From positions 699,620 to 763,619 of the forward strand of contig NZ_FOCL01000002.1 in assembly GCF_900110105.1 (NCBI RefSeq): a stretch of 64,000 nt of DNA, read 5' to 3'. The notes beneath the pieces were generated by a model that saw nothing but the letters and a program-made list of their open reading frames with translations, made no database searches and was not told the DNA's origin. This document shows positions 34,686-43,232 of the stretch, piece after piece; the first letter of the stretch is position 1; the number at the start of each line of letters is the position of its first letter. This DNA is from Mucilaginibacter gossypiicola. Lineage in GTDB: Bacteria > Bacteroidota > Bacteroidia > Sphingobacteriales > Sphingobacteriaceae. A program made the position numbers and the translations under genes.

Positions 34686-36800
34686 TTGAAAAACAATATA
34701 AGAGTTGCTCTTGTAGGAAATCCAAATACCGGTAAATCAACTCTATTTAATATACTAACCGGGCTAAATCAAAAAATCGGAAACTTTCCGGGGGTTACTG
34801 TTGATAAAAAAACAGGCTTTTGTACCCTGCCCGATGGCCGCACGGCCGAAATAATTGACCTTCCGGGCACTTATAGCATCTACCCAAAAAGTAAAGACGA
34901 ATCTATTGTATTTTCGGTACTGGCCGATAAATCAAAAGGCATGGTGCCCGATTTGGTTGTGGTGATCTTGGATGCATCCAACTTAAAACGCAACCTGCTG
35001 CTTTATACCCAGATTGCCGACCTGAAGATTCCCGTAGTGGTGGCGCTTAATATGATCGATGTATCGGAGAAAGCAGGCATCAAAATAAACATCGATCTTT
35101 TTGCCAAAAAGCTGGGCGTACCGGTTGTACCTATCTCTGCCAGGAAAAATACCGGCATCGATAAGCTTAAAAGCGCCATTGCCTTTGCCAACAGCGTGCC
35201 GTTGCAGCAGGATACCATTGATATTGAAAGCATCGCCCCGGGCATTATAGCCCAGATAAAAGGGGAGATGCAGGTTGAAAATCCCTATGTGGCGCTTCAG
35301 CTCGCCCATCAGCATGAAACGCTGAGCTATCTTTCGGCAACCGAAAGCGACCGCATTGAACAGCTGGAGCAGGAGCACGCTTTCCACTCGCAAAAAGCAC
35401 AGGCTACAGAAACCGTTGCCCGCTATAATTTCATCAACGATCTGCTTTACGATACCGTTACCAAGCCCGAAACGGCACATGACGAAACTGTAAGCAACAA
35501 GATAGATAAGATCCTTACCCACAAAGTATTTGGCTTTGTGATCTTCTTCGCCATTTTGCTGTTCATATTCCAGGCCATTTTTTCATGGTCGGCATATCCG
35601 ATGTCGCTCATTGAAGACCTGTTTATCTGGCTGCAAGCCGGTGCTGCTAAAGTATTGCCTGCCGGTCCTCTGAGTAGTTTGATCATTGATGGTGTACTCG
35701 CCGGCCTGAGTGGGGTGCTGGTGTTTATTCCTCAAATTGCTATCCTCTTTGCGCTGATCTCTATTTTGGAAGATACGGGCTACATGTCGCGCGTTACCTT
35801 CATGATGGATAAAGTAATGCGTAAGGTAGGGCTCAACGGTAAATCGGTAGTGCCGCTTATCGGCGGTTTTGCATGCGCAGTGCCATCTATCATGAGTACC
35901 CGCACTATCGAAAACTGGAAAGACAGGATGATCACCATCATGGTAACGCCACTGGTGGCTTGCTCGGCCCGTTTACCCGTTTATACCTTATTGATTGCAT
36001 TGGTTGTTCCTAACCGAAACGTGTGGTGGATCTTTAACCTGCAAGGCCTCGCGCTTACGGCCATGTATGTGCTCAGCATTTTTTCGGCTGTTATTGTGGC
36101 TTTTGTGATGAAGTTTATATTGAAAGCCCGCGAACGTGGCTACTTTATCATGGAACTGCCCGTTTACCGCATGCCAAGATGGAAGAATGTGATATTTACC
36201 ATGTATGACCGTTCAAAAACCTTTGTGCTGCAAGCCGGCAAGGTGATCATTGCGGTATCGGTAATACTATGGGTATTGAAATCATACGGTCCGGGCGACA
36301 GGTTTGCACAAATAGATAAACAATACGCCCAGCCGCAATACACCAAAACCATGACACCGGACAGCCTGACCAAAGTTATCGCTTCCGAAAAACTGGAAAA
36401 CTCTTATGCCGGCGTATTCGGTCATGTTATTGAGCCCGTTATTAAACCGCTTGGCTTTGATTGGAAGATAGGCATAGCGCTCATCAGTTCATTTGCTGCC
36501 CGCGAAGTATTTGTGGGCACCATGGCCACCATTTACAGCGTGGAGGGCGATGCCGACAAGCTGCAATCGGTACAGGAAAAAATGCATGAAGCTAAAAATC
36601 CAGAAACCGGTGAACCAGTATTTACGCTGGCGGTAGCTTTCTCGCTCATGATGTTTTATGCCTTTGCTATGCAATGCGCCAGCACCGTGGCTGTAGTGTA
36701 CCGCGAAACTAAAGACTGGCGATGGCCGGCCGCTCAGTTTGCCTATATGACTATGTTGGCGTATACGGCATCATTTATTGTGTATCACTGGTTGAAGTAG
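34686..36800 (+). CDS. feoB: Ferrous iron transport protein B
   Basis: This 704-residue inner-membrane Fe2+ transporter has an N-terminal GTPase and a gated membrane domain. G1 is VALVGNPNTGKSTLFN (residues 7-22), G3 is DLPGTYS, and G4 is NMID near 126. The membrane part has two Gate regions (GFACAVPSIMSTRTIENWKD near 400 and SSFAAREVFVGTMATIYSV near 605) with the conserved cysteines. The start is TTG at 34686, as it directly precedes the G1 strand. No feoC is present. It is a complete, unfused FeoB. Confidence 0.95.
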   Translation: MKNNIRVALVGNPNTGKSTLFNILTGLNQKIGNFPGVTVDKKTGFCTLPDGRTAEIIDLPGTYSIYPKSKDESIVFSVLADKSKGMVPDLVVVILDASNLKRNLLLYTQIADLKIPVVVALNMIDVSEKAGIKINIDLFAKKLGVPVVPISARKNTGIDKLKSAIAFANSVPLQQDTIDIESIAPGIIAQIKGEMQVENPYVALQLAHQHETLSYLSATESDRIEQLEQEHAFHSQKAQATETVARYNFINDLLYDTVTKPETAHDETVSNKIDKILTHKVFGFVIFFAILLFIFQAIFSWSAYPMSLIEDLFIWLQAGAAKVLPAGPLSSLIIDGVLAGLSGVLVFIPQIAILFALISILEDTGYMSRVTFMMDKVMRKVGLNGKSVVPLIGGFACAVPSIMSTRTIENWKDRMITIMVTPLVACSARLPVYTLLIALVVPNRNVWWIFNLQGLALTAMYVLSIFSAVIVAFVMKFILKARERGYFIMELPVYRMPRWKNVIFTMYDRSKTFVLQAGKVIIAVSVILWVLKSYGPGDRFAQIDKQYAQPQYTKTMTPDSLTKVIASEKLENSYAGVFGHVIEPVIKPLGFDWKIGIALISSFAAREVFVGTMATIYSVEGDADKLQSVQEKMHEAKNPETGEPVFTLAVAFSLMMFYAFAMQCASTVAVVYRETKDWRWPAAQFAYMTMLAYTASFIVYHWLK

Positions 36801-36814
36801 TTTTTTTAGTTTAA

Positions 36815-37095
36815 TTCATGGATCATAATTGATGGTTCATGGTAAAAAAGCTGAGCAATGCACCTTATTTTAACTTTACTTAGAGCTGTTTAAAAATGAG
36901 TGAAAATTTCTTTTGCGTAGAGACGCATAATTGCATCTCCCGTAGGACAAGTCTTTTTGAAGGTTATCTTGCCATCGTAAATTGTATGCGGGAGACGCAA
37001 TTATGCGTCTCTACAATTAAAAACAATAAATTTAAACAGCTTCTTAGTCATAGAACAATAACAAAAAAAGCGATGAACCATGATCTATGAACTAT
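36815..37095. repeat. Nested inverted-repeat element
   Basis: Three nested pairs are visible. TTCATGGATCAT...GGTTCAT near 36815 returns as ATGAACCATGATCTATGAA near 37073. AGCTGTTTAAA at 36884-36894 returns at 37031-37041. GTAGAGACGCATAATTGC at 36917 returns at 36997-37014, with the paired CTCCCG/CGGGAG extending inward. There is no believable gene inside; the 64-residue frame at 36896 is a by-product of the repeat. Confidence 0.75.
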
Positions 37096-37132
37096 AAGCC
37101 GCAAAATTCTTATCTTTGATTTGAGGTAAAAA

Positions 37133-37762
37133 TTGGATAAAGTAAAAGTTTTAGAGAAATATTTACCGGCAGAAGCGGCCCCGCTTATTGCCCGGTGGAT
37201 CGACTACTTCAAATGCGAATTTAAAATTTCGCGCAACCGCAACAGTAAATTTGGCGATTATCGTTCACCTTACGGAGGCAAAGGTCATCGGATCTCAGTT
37301 AATTATGATCTTAACCCCTATGCTTTTTTGGTAACAACCGTACATGAGTTTGCGCACCTGCATACCTGGAACGAGCATAAGCAAAAAGCCAAACCCCACG
37401 GAACAGAGTGGAAAAACAATTTCAAAAAAATGATGCAGCCATTTTTTGAAAAGGAAATTTTTCCGGCCGATGTTAAAAAAGCTATCATAAACTATCTGGA
37501 TAATCCAGCTGCTTCAAGCTGCTCGGATCTTAACCTGTACCGCTCGCTGCGCAAATACGACCCGCCAAAAGAGTCGGAAGCAATTTTAACGGTTGAAAAG
37601 ATTCCGCTTAAGGCATTATTCAAGCTGAAGGACGGCAGGGTATTCCGCAAGGATGAAAAGCTGCGTAAACGGTTTAAATGTACTGAAGTGGCTACCAAAC
37701 GCATTTATTTGTTTAGCCCGGTAGCCGAGGTGGAGTTGATTGAGGGAGCTACAGCGGCTTAG
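37133..37762 (+). CDS. SprT-like domain protein
   Basis: This 209-residue protein contains TVHEFAHLHTW near residues 72-82, the HExxH-like zincin motif of the SprT/Spartan group with a third histidine nearby. The fold is a compact metallopeptidase. Related Spartan proteins cut DNA-protein cross-links, but bacterial members are not characterised. The start is TTG at 37133; TATCTTTG at 37111-37118 could be its -7 element. No C-terminal zinc ribbon is obvious. Confidence 0.82.
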   Translation: MDKVKVLEKYLPAEAAPLIARWIDYFKCEFKISRNRNSKFGDYRSPYGGKGHRISVNYDLNPYAFLVTTVHEFAHLHTWNEHKQKAKPHGTEWKNNFKKMMQPFFEKEIFPADVKKAIINYLDNPAASSCSDLNLYRSLRKYDPPKESEAILTVEKIPLKALFKLKDGRVFRKDEKLRKRFKCTEVATKRIYLFSPVAEVELIEGATAA

Positions 37763-37807
37763 ATTAAAGAAAGAAATTTATACACGAATGCCTTTCAAGT
37801 AGGTTAC

Positions 37808-37871
37808 AATTAATCGAATTACACGAATCTTGATTGACCTGCAATTTAAAATTCGTGTAATTCGATCAATT
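37808..37871. repeat. 21-bp inverted repeat of ACACGAATT type
   Basis: AATTAATCGAATTACACGAA at 37808 (21 bp with the last T) returns inverted at 37851-37871 with one mismatch. Related ACGAATT words occur in the gap before polA (22670-22800). Confidence 0.7.
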
Positions 37872-37933
37872 CGTAAAAATTTTTCAAACTTAAATGGGGT
37901 TTCCTTACCGCGCAGCAGGGAAATCACTTTTGG

Positions 37934-38300
37934 AACACGAGGCACCTACGGAGCCTTGAAACTCGTTTAATTTTCCCTATAAACACGCTACCCCTCGGGG
38001 GTGGTCATTAAGTTAAGGGATTGACAGGTTGCACCAGAGGTGCAAAAGGTTTGTAGAAATTAAAGATTTGTTTGTCTTGGTGTGCCAGAGGTACACAACT
38101 CCGAGTGTTCCGTACCTCTGGCACGGTTATTTTCGGTATATGATATTACTACAAACCTGTTCCCCCTCTGGGGAATTTCCCCTTAACTTAATGACATTGC
38201 CCTCCGGGGTTGTCACCGTTAAATCTTATAACTCCGTTAGGAGTATCGTGTTTATAGCAACATATTACTTTTGCAACAGGCTCCATAGGTGCCCCGTGTC
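37934..38300. repeat. Long nested palindrome with several hairpin modules
   Basis: The left half and right half match in reverse, module by module: GAGGCACCTACGGAGCC with GGCTCCATAGGTGCC; CTATAAACACG with CGTGTTTATAG; GGTCATTAAGTTAAGGG with CCCCTTAACTTAATGAC; AGGTTTGTAG with CTACAAACCT; and TGCCAGAGGTAC with GTACCTCTGGCA at the centre. Small extra hairpins (TGCACCAGAGGTGCA, ACTCCGTTAGGAGT) sit within the arms. A 109-residue frame across it is not credible. Together with the 21-bp repeat this explains most of the 633-bp gap. Confidence 0.8.
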
Positions 38301-38395
38301 GCCTGTTTGTTTTAAAAGCGATTCCCTGAACCGTGCAGGCGCAAACTTTTTTATTTAAGCTGTTTTAGCTAAATTAGCATAAAAGTATTTACAAC

Positions 38396-38920
38396 ATGAG
38401 TACTACCATCCCTGCAACTGCTGTCGATATCTACCGGATGCTGCCCGAGGGTACCAGGTGCGAAGTGCTGTACAACCAACTCATCATGACGCCGGCACCC
38501 AACACCGATCATCAATTTATTTCCGTAAAACTTTCGGCCCTGCTGTATAATTTTTTAGAAGAAACAGGAAAAGGTGTAATTCTGCATGCCCCTGCTGATG
38601 TCTATTTTGAACAGGAACAATCCGTTTTACAGCCAGATGTACTGGTGATCCTCAATGAAAATAAATCCATCATCCAAAAAGATGGCATTCATGGTGCGCC
38701 AGATGTTGTTTTTGAAATATTGTCAGGCAACCGCATCCATGACACTTTAAAAAAGAAAAGCCTGTATGAAAAGGCTGGTGTGAAAGAATATTTCATTATT
38801 GATCCTGAGGACAAGAAGGTGATCATGTTTGCTTTTAATGAAATCAATCAGTACGAGCTGGCTTATGAACTCACCGGTAAAATCACCTCTGCGGTTTTGG
38901 GGTGCAGCTTTAATTTGTAA
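38396..38920 (+). CDS. Uma2 family endonuclease-like protein
   Basis: This 174-residue protein of the PD-(D/E)XK-related Uma2/DUF820 family has the motif QPDVLVILNENK near residues 80-91 and APDVVFEILSG near 101-111, with EYFIIDPEDKKV following. The Asp, Glu and Lys positions expected for nuclease activity are present. The family is abundant in cyanobacteria and Bacteroidota, with unproven function. It is 5 bp upstream of the DUF2199 gene. Confidence 0.82.
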   Translation: MSTTIPATAVDIYRMLPEGTRCEVLYNQLIMTPAPNTDHQFISVKLSALLYNFLEETGKGVILHAPADVYFEQEQSVLQPDVLVILNENKSIIQKDGIHGAPDVVFEILSGNRIHDTLKKKSLYEKAGVKEYFIIDPEDKKVIMFAFNEINQYELAYELTGKITSAVLGCSFNL

Positions 38921-38925
38921 AAAAC

Positions 38926-39429
38926 ATGAGTTATATCTGCAGCCATTGCGGCAAAGAACACGAAGAATGGCCAGCCCTTACTTTCAATGCACCGTATGCA
39001 TATTACAGACTTAGCAACGAAGATAAAAATAACATAGCCGAGCTTGGGTCGGATCATTGCATCATCAATTATAAAAATCAAACAGATTTATTCATTAGAG
39101 CTACTCTAATTCAAAAAGTTAACAGCCATTGTAATAATTTAGACTATGGCATATGGGTTTCACTAAGCGAAAAAAGTTATAATGACTATGCTGATAACTT
39201 CGATAACGAGAATCACATAACATCATATTTTGGATACCTAAGCAATAATATACCAGGATATGAAGATACATTCATTATCCACACCACCGTTAATACCCGT
39301 GCTGGTAATGAGCGGCCCGAGGTTGTACCTCATGAAGGTTTTGAGCATCCATTTGTAACTGATTACTATAATGGCATTGAGAAAGATGAAGCTGAACGCA
39401 GAATAGCGGACATGTCAAAAAGCCAATAG
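38926..39429 (+). CDS. DUF2199 domain-containing protein
   Basis: This 167-residue protein starts with YICSHCGKEHEEWPALTF, a half zinc-ribbon (CxxC) followed by the Trp-Pro typical of DUF2199. The rest is a mixed alpha/beta domain with no catalytic motif I recognise (GIWVSLSEKSYNDY, YEDTFIIHTTVN). It probably shares a transcript with the Uma2 gene. Base use seems more AT-rich than its neighbours in the middle of the gene, possibly a later acquisition. Confidence 0.8.
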   Translation: MSYICSHCGKEHEEWPALTFNAPYAYYRLSNEDKNNIAELGSDHCIINYKNQTDLFIRATLIQKVNSHCNNLDYGIWVSLSEKSYNDYADNFDNENHITSYFGYLSNNIPGYEDTFIIHTTVNTRAGNERPEVVPHEGFEHPFVTDYYNGIEKDEAERRIADMSKSQ

Positions 39430-39487
39430 CTTTTCCTATTTTCCTGATCCCAAATCACCCAATCAATTTATTCCGTACTTTTACCGC

Positions 39488-40126
39488 ATGGCAAAAGTTA
39501 CATCATTTGTAAATAACCCTTACCAGGAAAATACCTATATTTTGCACGATGAAACCGGCGAATGCGTGATCATTGACCCGGGCATGTATACCGCACCCGA
39601 GCAAAACGCTGTTGTTAATTTCATCAAAAGCAATAACCTGAAGCCTGTTATGCTGCTTAATACCCATTGCCATGTTGACCATGTATTAGGTAACAAATTT
39701 GTGTTTGACCAATACGGCCTTAAACCCCGTTTCCACATTGGCGAATCAGAAGTACTGGCAGCCGTGGTAGCTTATGCCCCATCTATGGGTTTTCAATATG
39801 AGGTATCACCTATGCCCGATGAGTTTTTGCCCGAAACAGGTACCATCCATTTTGGCAATACCACTCTGCATTTGATTTTTGCGCCGGGACATTCGCCTGC
39901 ACATTTGTGTTTTTATGATAAAGAGGCAAAAATCCTGATAGGGGGAGATGTACTGTTCAGGAATAGTATCGGTCGTACGGATTTACCCGGCGGTAACTTT
40001 ACCCAGCTGATAGACAATATCGAGACCAAACTGTTCACCCTGCCCGATGATGTTACCGTTTATCCCGGCCACGGCCCCGAAACAACCATCGGCTATGAAA
40101 AACAAAACAATCCGTTTTTAACTTAG
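39488..40126 (+). CDS. MBL fold metallo-hydrolase (glyoxalase II-like)
   Basis: This 212-residue protein has the metal motif NTHCHVDHVLGN near residues 58-69, HSPAHLCFYD near 138, GGDVLFRNSIGRTDLPGG near 156-173 and PGHGPETTIG near 197. These are the signatures of the YcbL/GloB subfamily, which hydrolyse thioesters such as S-lactoylglutathione. It is shorter than true GloB and may act on another thioester. Confidence 0.9.
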   Translation: MAKVTSFVNNPYQENTYILHDETGECVIIDPGMYTAPEQNAVVNFIKSNNLKPVMLLNTHCHVDHVLGNKFVFDQYGLKPRFHIGESEVLAAVVAYAPSMGFQYEVSPMPDEFLPETGTIHFGNTTLHLIFAPGHSPAHLCFYDKEAKILIGGDVLFRNSIGRTDLPGGNFTQLIDNIETKLFTLPDDVTVYPGHGPETTIGYEKQNNPFLT

Positions 40127-40189
40127 TTAACATCATAGTAACGTTTTACTGAGCACAAGCAAAACCTGAACGCATAATCCCCACACAAT

Positions 40190-41416
40190 TTGAACACGTC
40201 CATTTACATAGCAAAGCGTTACCTGTTTTCGGGTAAAAAAATGCATGCTATCAATATCATTTCGGGCATTTCTATGCTGGGGGTACTCATTGGCAGTGCG
40301 GCTTTGCTCATTATCCTTTCGGTGTTCAATGGCTTTGAAAAAGTTATCCTGTCGTTATACAGCAATTTTACGCCCGAAATAAAGATAGAAGCCAAACTGG
40401 GCAAAACTTTTAACCCCAACACGCCTTACTTTGCTTCCCTGCATAAAGATGCCCGTGTGTTTTCTTTTACCGAGGTGCTTCAGGAAAAAGCCCTGATCAA
40501 ATATGCCGACAATCCCTTTTTGGGCACGGTAATGGGTGTGAGCGATGATTTTTTGAAAAACAGCCAGCTTGATAGTACCATAGCCATAGGCTCGTTCACG
40601 CTTAAAAGCGGCAATCAAAACTTTGCGGTGATCGGCTCTACAATACAACGTACTTTGGGCATTAACGTACATGATCAGCTTTCGCCAATACAGATTTTTT
40701 CGCCGCGGCGCGATGCGGAAAACTCGGCCAACCCCTTAAACGAATTTGTTGTTCGCAGTATCAATCCGTCGGGCGTATTTGCCATACAGCAGGAGTTTGA
40801 TGATATAACTGTAACCCCAATTGAGTTTGCCCGCGACCTGCTCGATCAACCGGTGAACGTATCTTCACTGCAGCTCAATTTTAAACGCGGTACTAATCTC
40901 GATGCCGTGCAAAATGACATTCAGGATAAAATAGGAAAAGATTTTACCGTAAAAAACCGGAAAGAACAAAACAGTGAGCTTTATAAAACGCTTAATTATG
41001 AAAGCTGGGCGGTTTATATGATCCTTACCTTTGTGCTAATTATCGCAATATTTAATATCATTGGCTCGTTAACCATGCTGGTTATTGATAAGCGGAAGGA
41101 TATAGCCATTTTAAGCGGATTAGGCGCCAACAAAAGCATGATCCAGGGCATTTTCTTTTTTGAAGGGATGATGATCACTGCTGTTGGTTGTATCATCGGC
41201 ATAGTGCTCGGCACCATCTTTTGCCTGCTGCAGCAGCATTACGGCTGGATAAAAATGGGGGCTAAAATGACGGTACTTGACGCTTATCCCATCGACTTGA
41301 AAGTTAAGGATTTTGGCCTGGTGCTGTTAACCGTTGGCGGTATTTCGGTAATTGCGGCCGGCATCAGCGCCCGTTTAAGTATTAAAGGATTGGATGAAAT
41401 CAAACAGGATTTGTAA
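40190..41416 (+). CDS. ABC transporter permease, LolC/LolE-FtsX type
   Basis: This 408-residue inner-membrane protein has one N-terminal membrane segment (about 20-45, IISGISMLGVLIGSAALLII), a large periplasmic MacB-PCD-like domain (about 50-270) and three C-terminal segments (about 275-300, 320-350, 370-400). Start YIAKRYLFSGKK is typical for LolE-like permeases of Bacteroidota. It should work with a LolD-type ATPase in lipoprotein release; that gene is not adjacent. The start is TTG at 40190. Confidence 0.88.
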   Translation: MNTSIYIAKRYLFSGKKMHAINIISGISMLGVLIGSAALLIILSVFNGFEKVILSLYSNFTPEIKIEAKLGKTFNPNTPYFASLHKDARVFSFTEVLQEKALIKYADNPFLGTVMGVSDDFLKNSQLDSTIAIGSFTLKSGNQNFAVIGSTIQRTLGINVHDQLSPIQIFSPRRDAENSANPLNEFVVRSINPSGVFAIQQEFDDITVTPIEFARDLLDQPVNVSSLQLNFKRGTNLDAVQNDIQDKIGKDFTVKNRKEQNSELYKTLNYESWAVYMILTFVLIIAIFNIIGSLTMLVIDKRKDIAILSGLGANKSMIQGIFFFEGMMITAVGCIIGIVLGTIFCLLQQHYGWIKMGAKMTVLDAYPIDLKVKDFGLVLLTVGGISVIAAGISARLSIKGLDEIKQDL

Positions 41417-41425
41417 ATTTGTTAA

Positions 41426-41797
41426 ATGGGTATGAGGTATATCAGAGTTTTTATTTTGCTGCTTGTTGTTACTGCTGTTTACGCATGTAATAACGATACC
41501 CATAAAAAGGATGAGGTTACGCTTTACAAAGGCTTGTACAGTGCCGGCCCCGAAATAAAATCATTTAAAGATTGCGACAGTGGCCAGGAATTTTGGGCTG
41601 TTGACAGTTCGGCCCAGCTTGAATTGCAGTACTCGCAGCTCAATTTCGAAAAACCTTACGAGCCCGTTTATGTAGAGGTTGAAGGCATCAAATCAAAATC
41701 GGGCAAAGCGGGGATGGGGTCGGAATATGACAGTACCCTTGTTGTAAAAAAAGTAATAAAAATAACCAAAGAGATCCCGCAGGACGTTTGTAATTAA
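41426..41797 (+). CDS. Lipoprotein with NlpE-like OB domain
   Basis: This 123-residue protein has a lipoprotein signal (IRVFILLLVVTAVYAC, Cys at 21). The mature part starts after an acidic/basic spacer with LYKGLYSAGPEIKSFKDCDSG, then FWAVD and YEPVYVEVEGIKS. This resembles the C-terminal OB-fold domain of NlpE-like copper-homeostasis/surface-sensing lipoproteins. Two further cysteines (near 49 and 122) could form a disulfide. The assignment is by pattern and only moderately sure. Confidence 0.65.
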   Translation: MGMRYIRVFILLLVVTAVYACNNDTHKKDEVTLYKGLYSAGPEIKSFKDCDSGQEFWAVDSSAQLELQYSQLNFEKPYEPVYVEVEGIKSKSGKAGMGSEYDSTLVVKKVIKITKEIPQDVCN

Positions 41798-41818
41798 CAC
41801 CCTGCCGTCATTGTTAAT

Positions 41819-41847
41819 AAAAGCCTAAAACAATAACTTAGGCTTTT
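41819..41847 (+). terminator. Rho-independent terminator before rbfA
   Basis: AAAAGCCTAA at 41819-41828 pairs with TTAGGCTTTT at 41838-41847 around a 9-base loop; the T run is built into the stem. Confidence 0.75.
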
Positions 41848-41897
41848 GCATTAAGCATTAAATACTCATCTGCCTTATCGGCGTTAACTAATAACCA

Positions 41898-42275
41898 ATG
41901 GAATCAAAACGTCAGCAAAAATTTGCCGGAGTAATACAGGAAGACCTTGCAACAATTTTTCAGCGCGAGGGTATGAATTATTTGCCCAATACCCTTATCA
42001 CTATCACCAAGGTACGCGTAACACCCGATTTGGCCATAGCCCGTATATTTTTAAGCTTTTTAGGCAACCCTAATGTGCAAACCGCTTTGCATACCATCAA
42101 ATCGCACGCCTCGGAGATCAGGTATAAACTTGGCGCACGCATTAAAGACCAGGTAAGGATTATCCCCCAACTGGAGTTTTTTGTTGATGATACCAGCGAA
42201 TACGTTGAACGCATGGACAAGATCTTTGATAAGATCAGCAAAGAAGAGCGCCAACCGGATACCGAAGAAAACTAA
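41898..42275 (+). CDS. rbfA: Ribosome-binding factor A
   Basis: This 125-residue KH-fold protein assists late 30S maturation by acting near the 5' helix of 16S rRNA. SKRQQKFAGVIQEDLATIFQ at the N-terminus and FFVDDTSEYVERMDKIFDKI near 93-112 are typical. The C-terminus is acidic. It precedes an M23 peptidase gene by 10 bp. Confidence 0.92.
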   Translation: MESKRQQKFAGVIQEDLATIFQREGMNYLPNTLITITKVRVTPDLAIARIFLSFLGNPNVQTALHTIKSHASEIRYKLGARIKDQVRIIPQLEFFVDDTSEYVERMDKIFDKISKEERQPDTEEN

Positions 42276-42285
42276 CCGCTTTTTA

Positions 42286-42993
42286 ATGGACCGGCATAAG
42301 CTGTTTGCTGATTACATTAACAATCATCCTGAAGCCATTGGCAAAGTGGTTGATTTTGATGCAGATCATGACCGCCTTTATCATTTTGACCTTACTGCCG
42401 CCAACAAAGAGCTGACGGCAGAGGTTATTAACAAGCCCTGGCTGTTTAGTCAGCTGGTTAGCGATAAGCTGCATGATAATAATTGCCGTTACGGCATTGG
42501 CGGCTATATGGAACACCGCACCATCTATGCCTTCAGCAGCCATTTTGATACTGATGACGAGCCCCGCCGCTTACACCTGGGTGTTGATATCTGGAGCGAT
42601 GCCGGAACGCCTGTATACGCTCCGCTCGATGGCATTGTACACAGCTTCCAGGATAACAATAACATTGGCGATTACGGTCCGACGATTATTTTACAGCATG
42701 ACCTTGACGGGCTCCCCCTTTACAGCTTGTACGGGCATTTAAGCCGTAAAAGTTTAGAGGGCCTTTCTGTCGGTAAGCCGGTATTTAAAAACCAGCAAAT
42801 AGCAACTTTTGGCAATGCCGATGAAAACGGCCAATGGCCGCCGCACCTGCATTTCCAGCTGATGTTTGATATGGAAGGCAGGCAAGGCGACTATCCCGGC
42901 GTAAGCAGGTTTTCTGAAAAAGAAACCTGGCAAAAGAATATCCCCGATCCGGGATTGATACTGAGGTTTCCGGATGCGGTGAATGTGGGGTAG
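42286..42993 (+). CDS. M23 family metallopeptidase
   Basis: This 235-residue protein contains the LytM-type domain: HLGVDIWSDAGTPVYAPLDG near residues 96-115 (first His/Asp ligands) and PPHLHFQL near 184-191 (HxH). Such enzymes cut peptidoglycan cross-links. Unusually there is no signal peptide at the chosen ATG (MDRHKLFADYINNHP), and a longer frame from 42181 is not hydrophobic either, so it may act in the cytoplasm or on another substrate. It starts 10 bp after rbfA. Confidence 0.85.
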   Translation: MDRHKLFADYINNHPEAIGKVVDFDADHDRLYHFDLTAANKELTAEVINKPWLFSQLVSDKLHDNNCRYGIGGYMEHRTIYAFSSHFDTDDEPRRLHLGVDIWSDAGTPVYAPLDGIVHSFQDNNNIGDYGPTIILQHDLDGLPLYSLYGHLSRKSLEGLSVGKPVFKNQQIATFGNADENGQWPPHLHFQLMFDMEGRQGDYPGVSRFSEKETWQKNIPDPGLILRFPDAVNVG

Positions 42994-43040
42994 TCCACTT
43001 TCAAAGGCGCAATTTCTCTCACTATGTTGGTTAAAAAAGC

Positions 43041-43134
43041 CATGTCATTGCGAGGAGGAACGACGAAGCAATCGCATGCTATACAGAGCGGCCACGCTTC
43101 CGTGCGGTTGCCACGCTGCGCTCGCAATGACATG
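43041..43134. repeat. Family-1 palindromic repeat, copy 5 of 7
   Basis: The outer arms are the same as in copy 1 (CATGTCATTGCGAGGAGGAA and CTGCGCTCGCAATGACATG), but the centre is the CGCATGCTATACAG type of copies 3 and 7. The hybrid structure suggests exchange between copies. Confidence 0.85.
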
Positions 43135-43232
43135 TTTTTTGAAAGAAATTATTTCATCTTCTGAACATCTACAGGACAACACCCAATAAAATTCCCAAAC
43201 ATAATCCCCAATTTATTGTCGATATTTATACT

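Noticed and set aside
36896..37090. 64-residue frame after feoB
   Set aside because: It lies wholly within nested inverted repeats and has no leader or recognisable pattern.
37934..38300. CRISPR array or riboswitch in the modular palindrome
   Set aside because: The repeats are inverted, not direct with regular spacers, and no cas gene is near. It does not sit in the leader of a metabolic gene in a known riboswitch class.
38029..38358. 109-residue frame in the palindrome region
   Set aside because: It is translated from the repeat modules and its sequence shows no fold or homology.
38396..39429. Defence island or toxin-antitoxin system from Uma2 and DUF2199
   Set aside because: Neither family has an established defence role and no further defence gene is adjacent.
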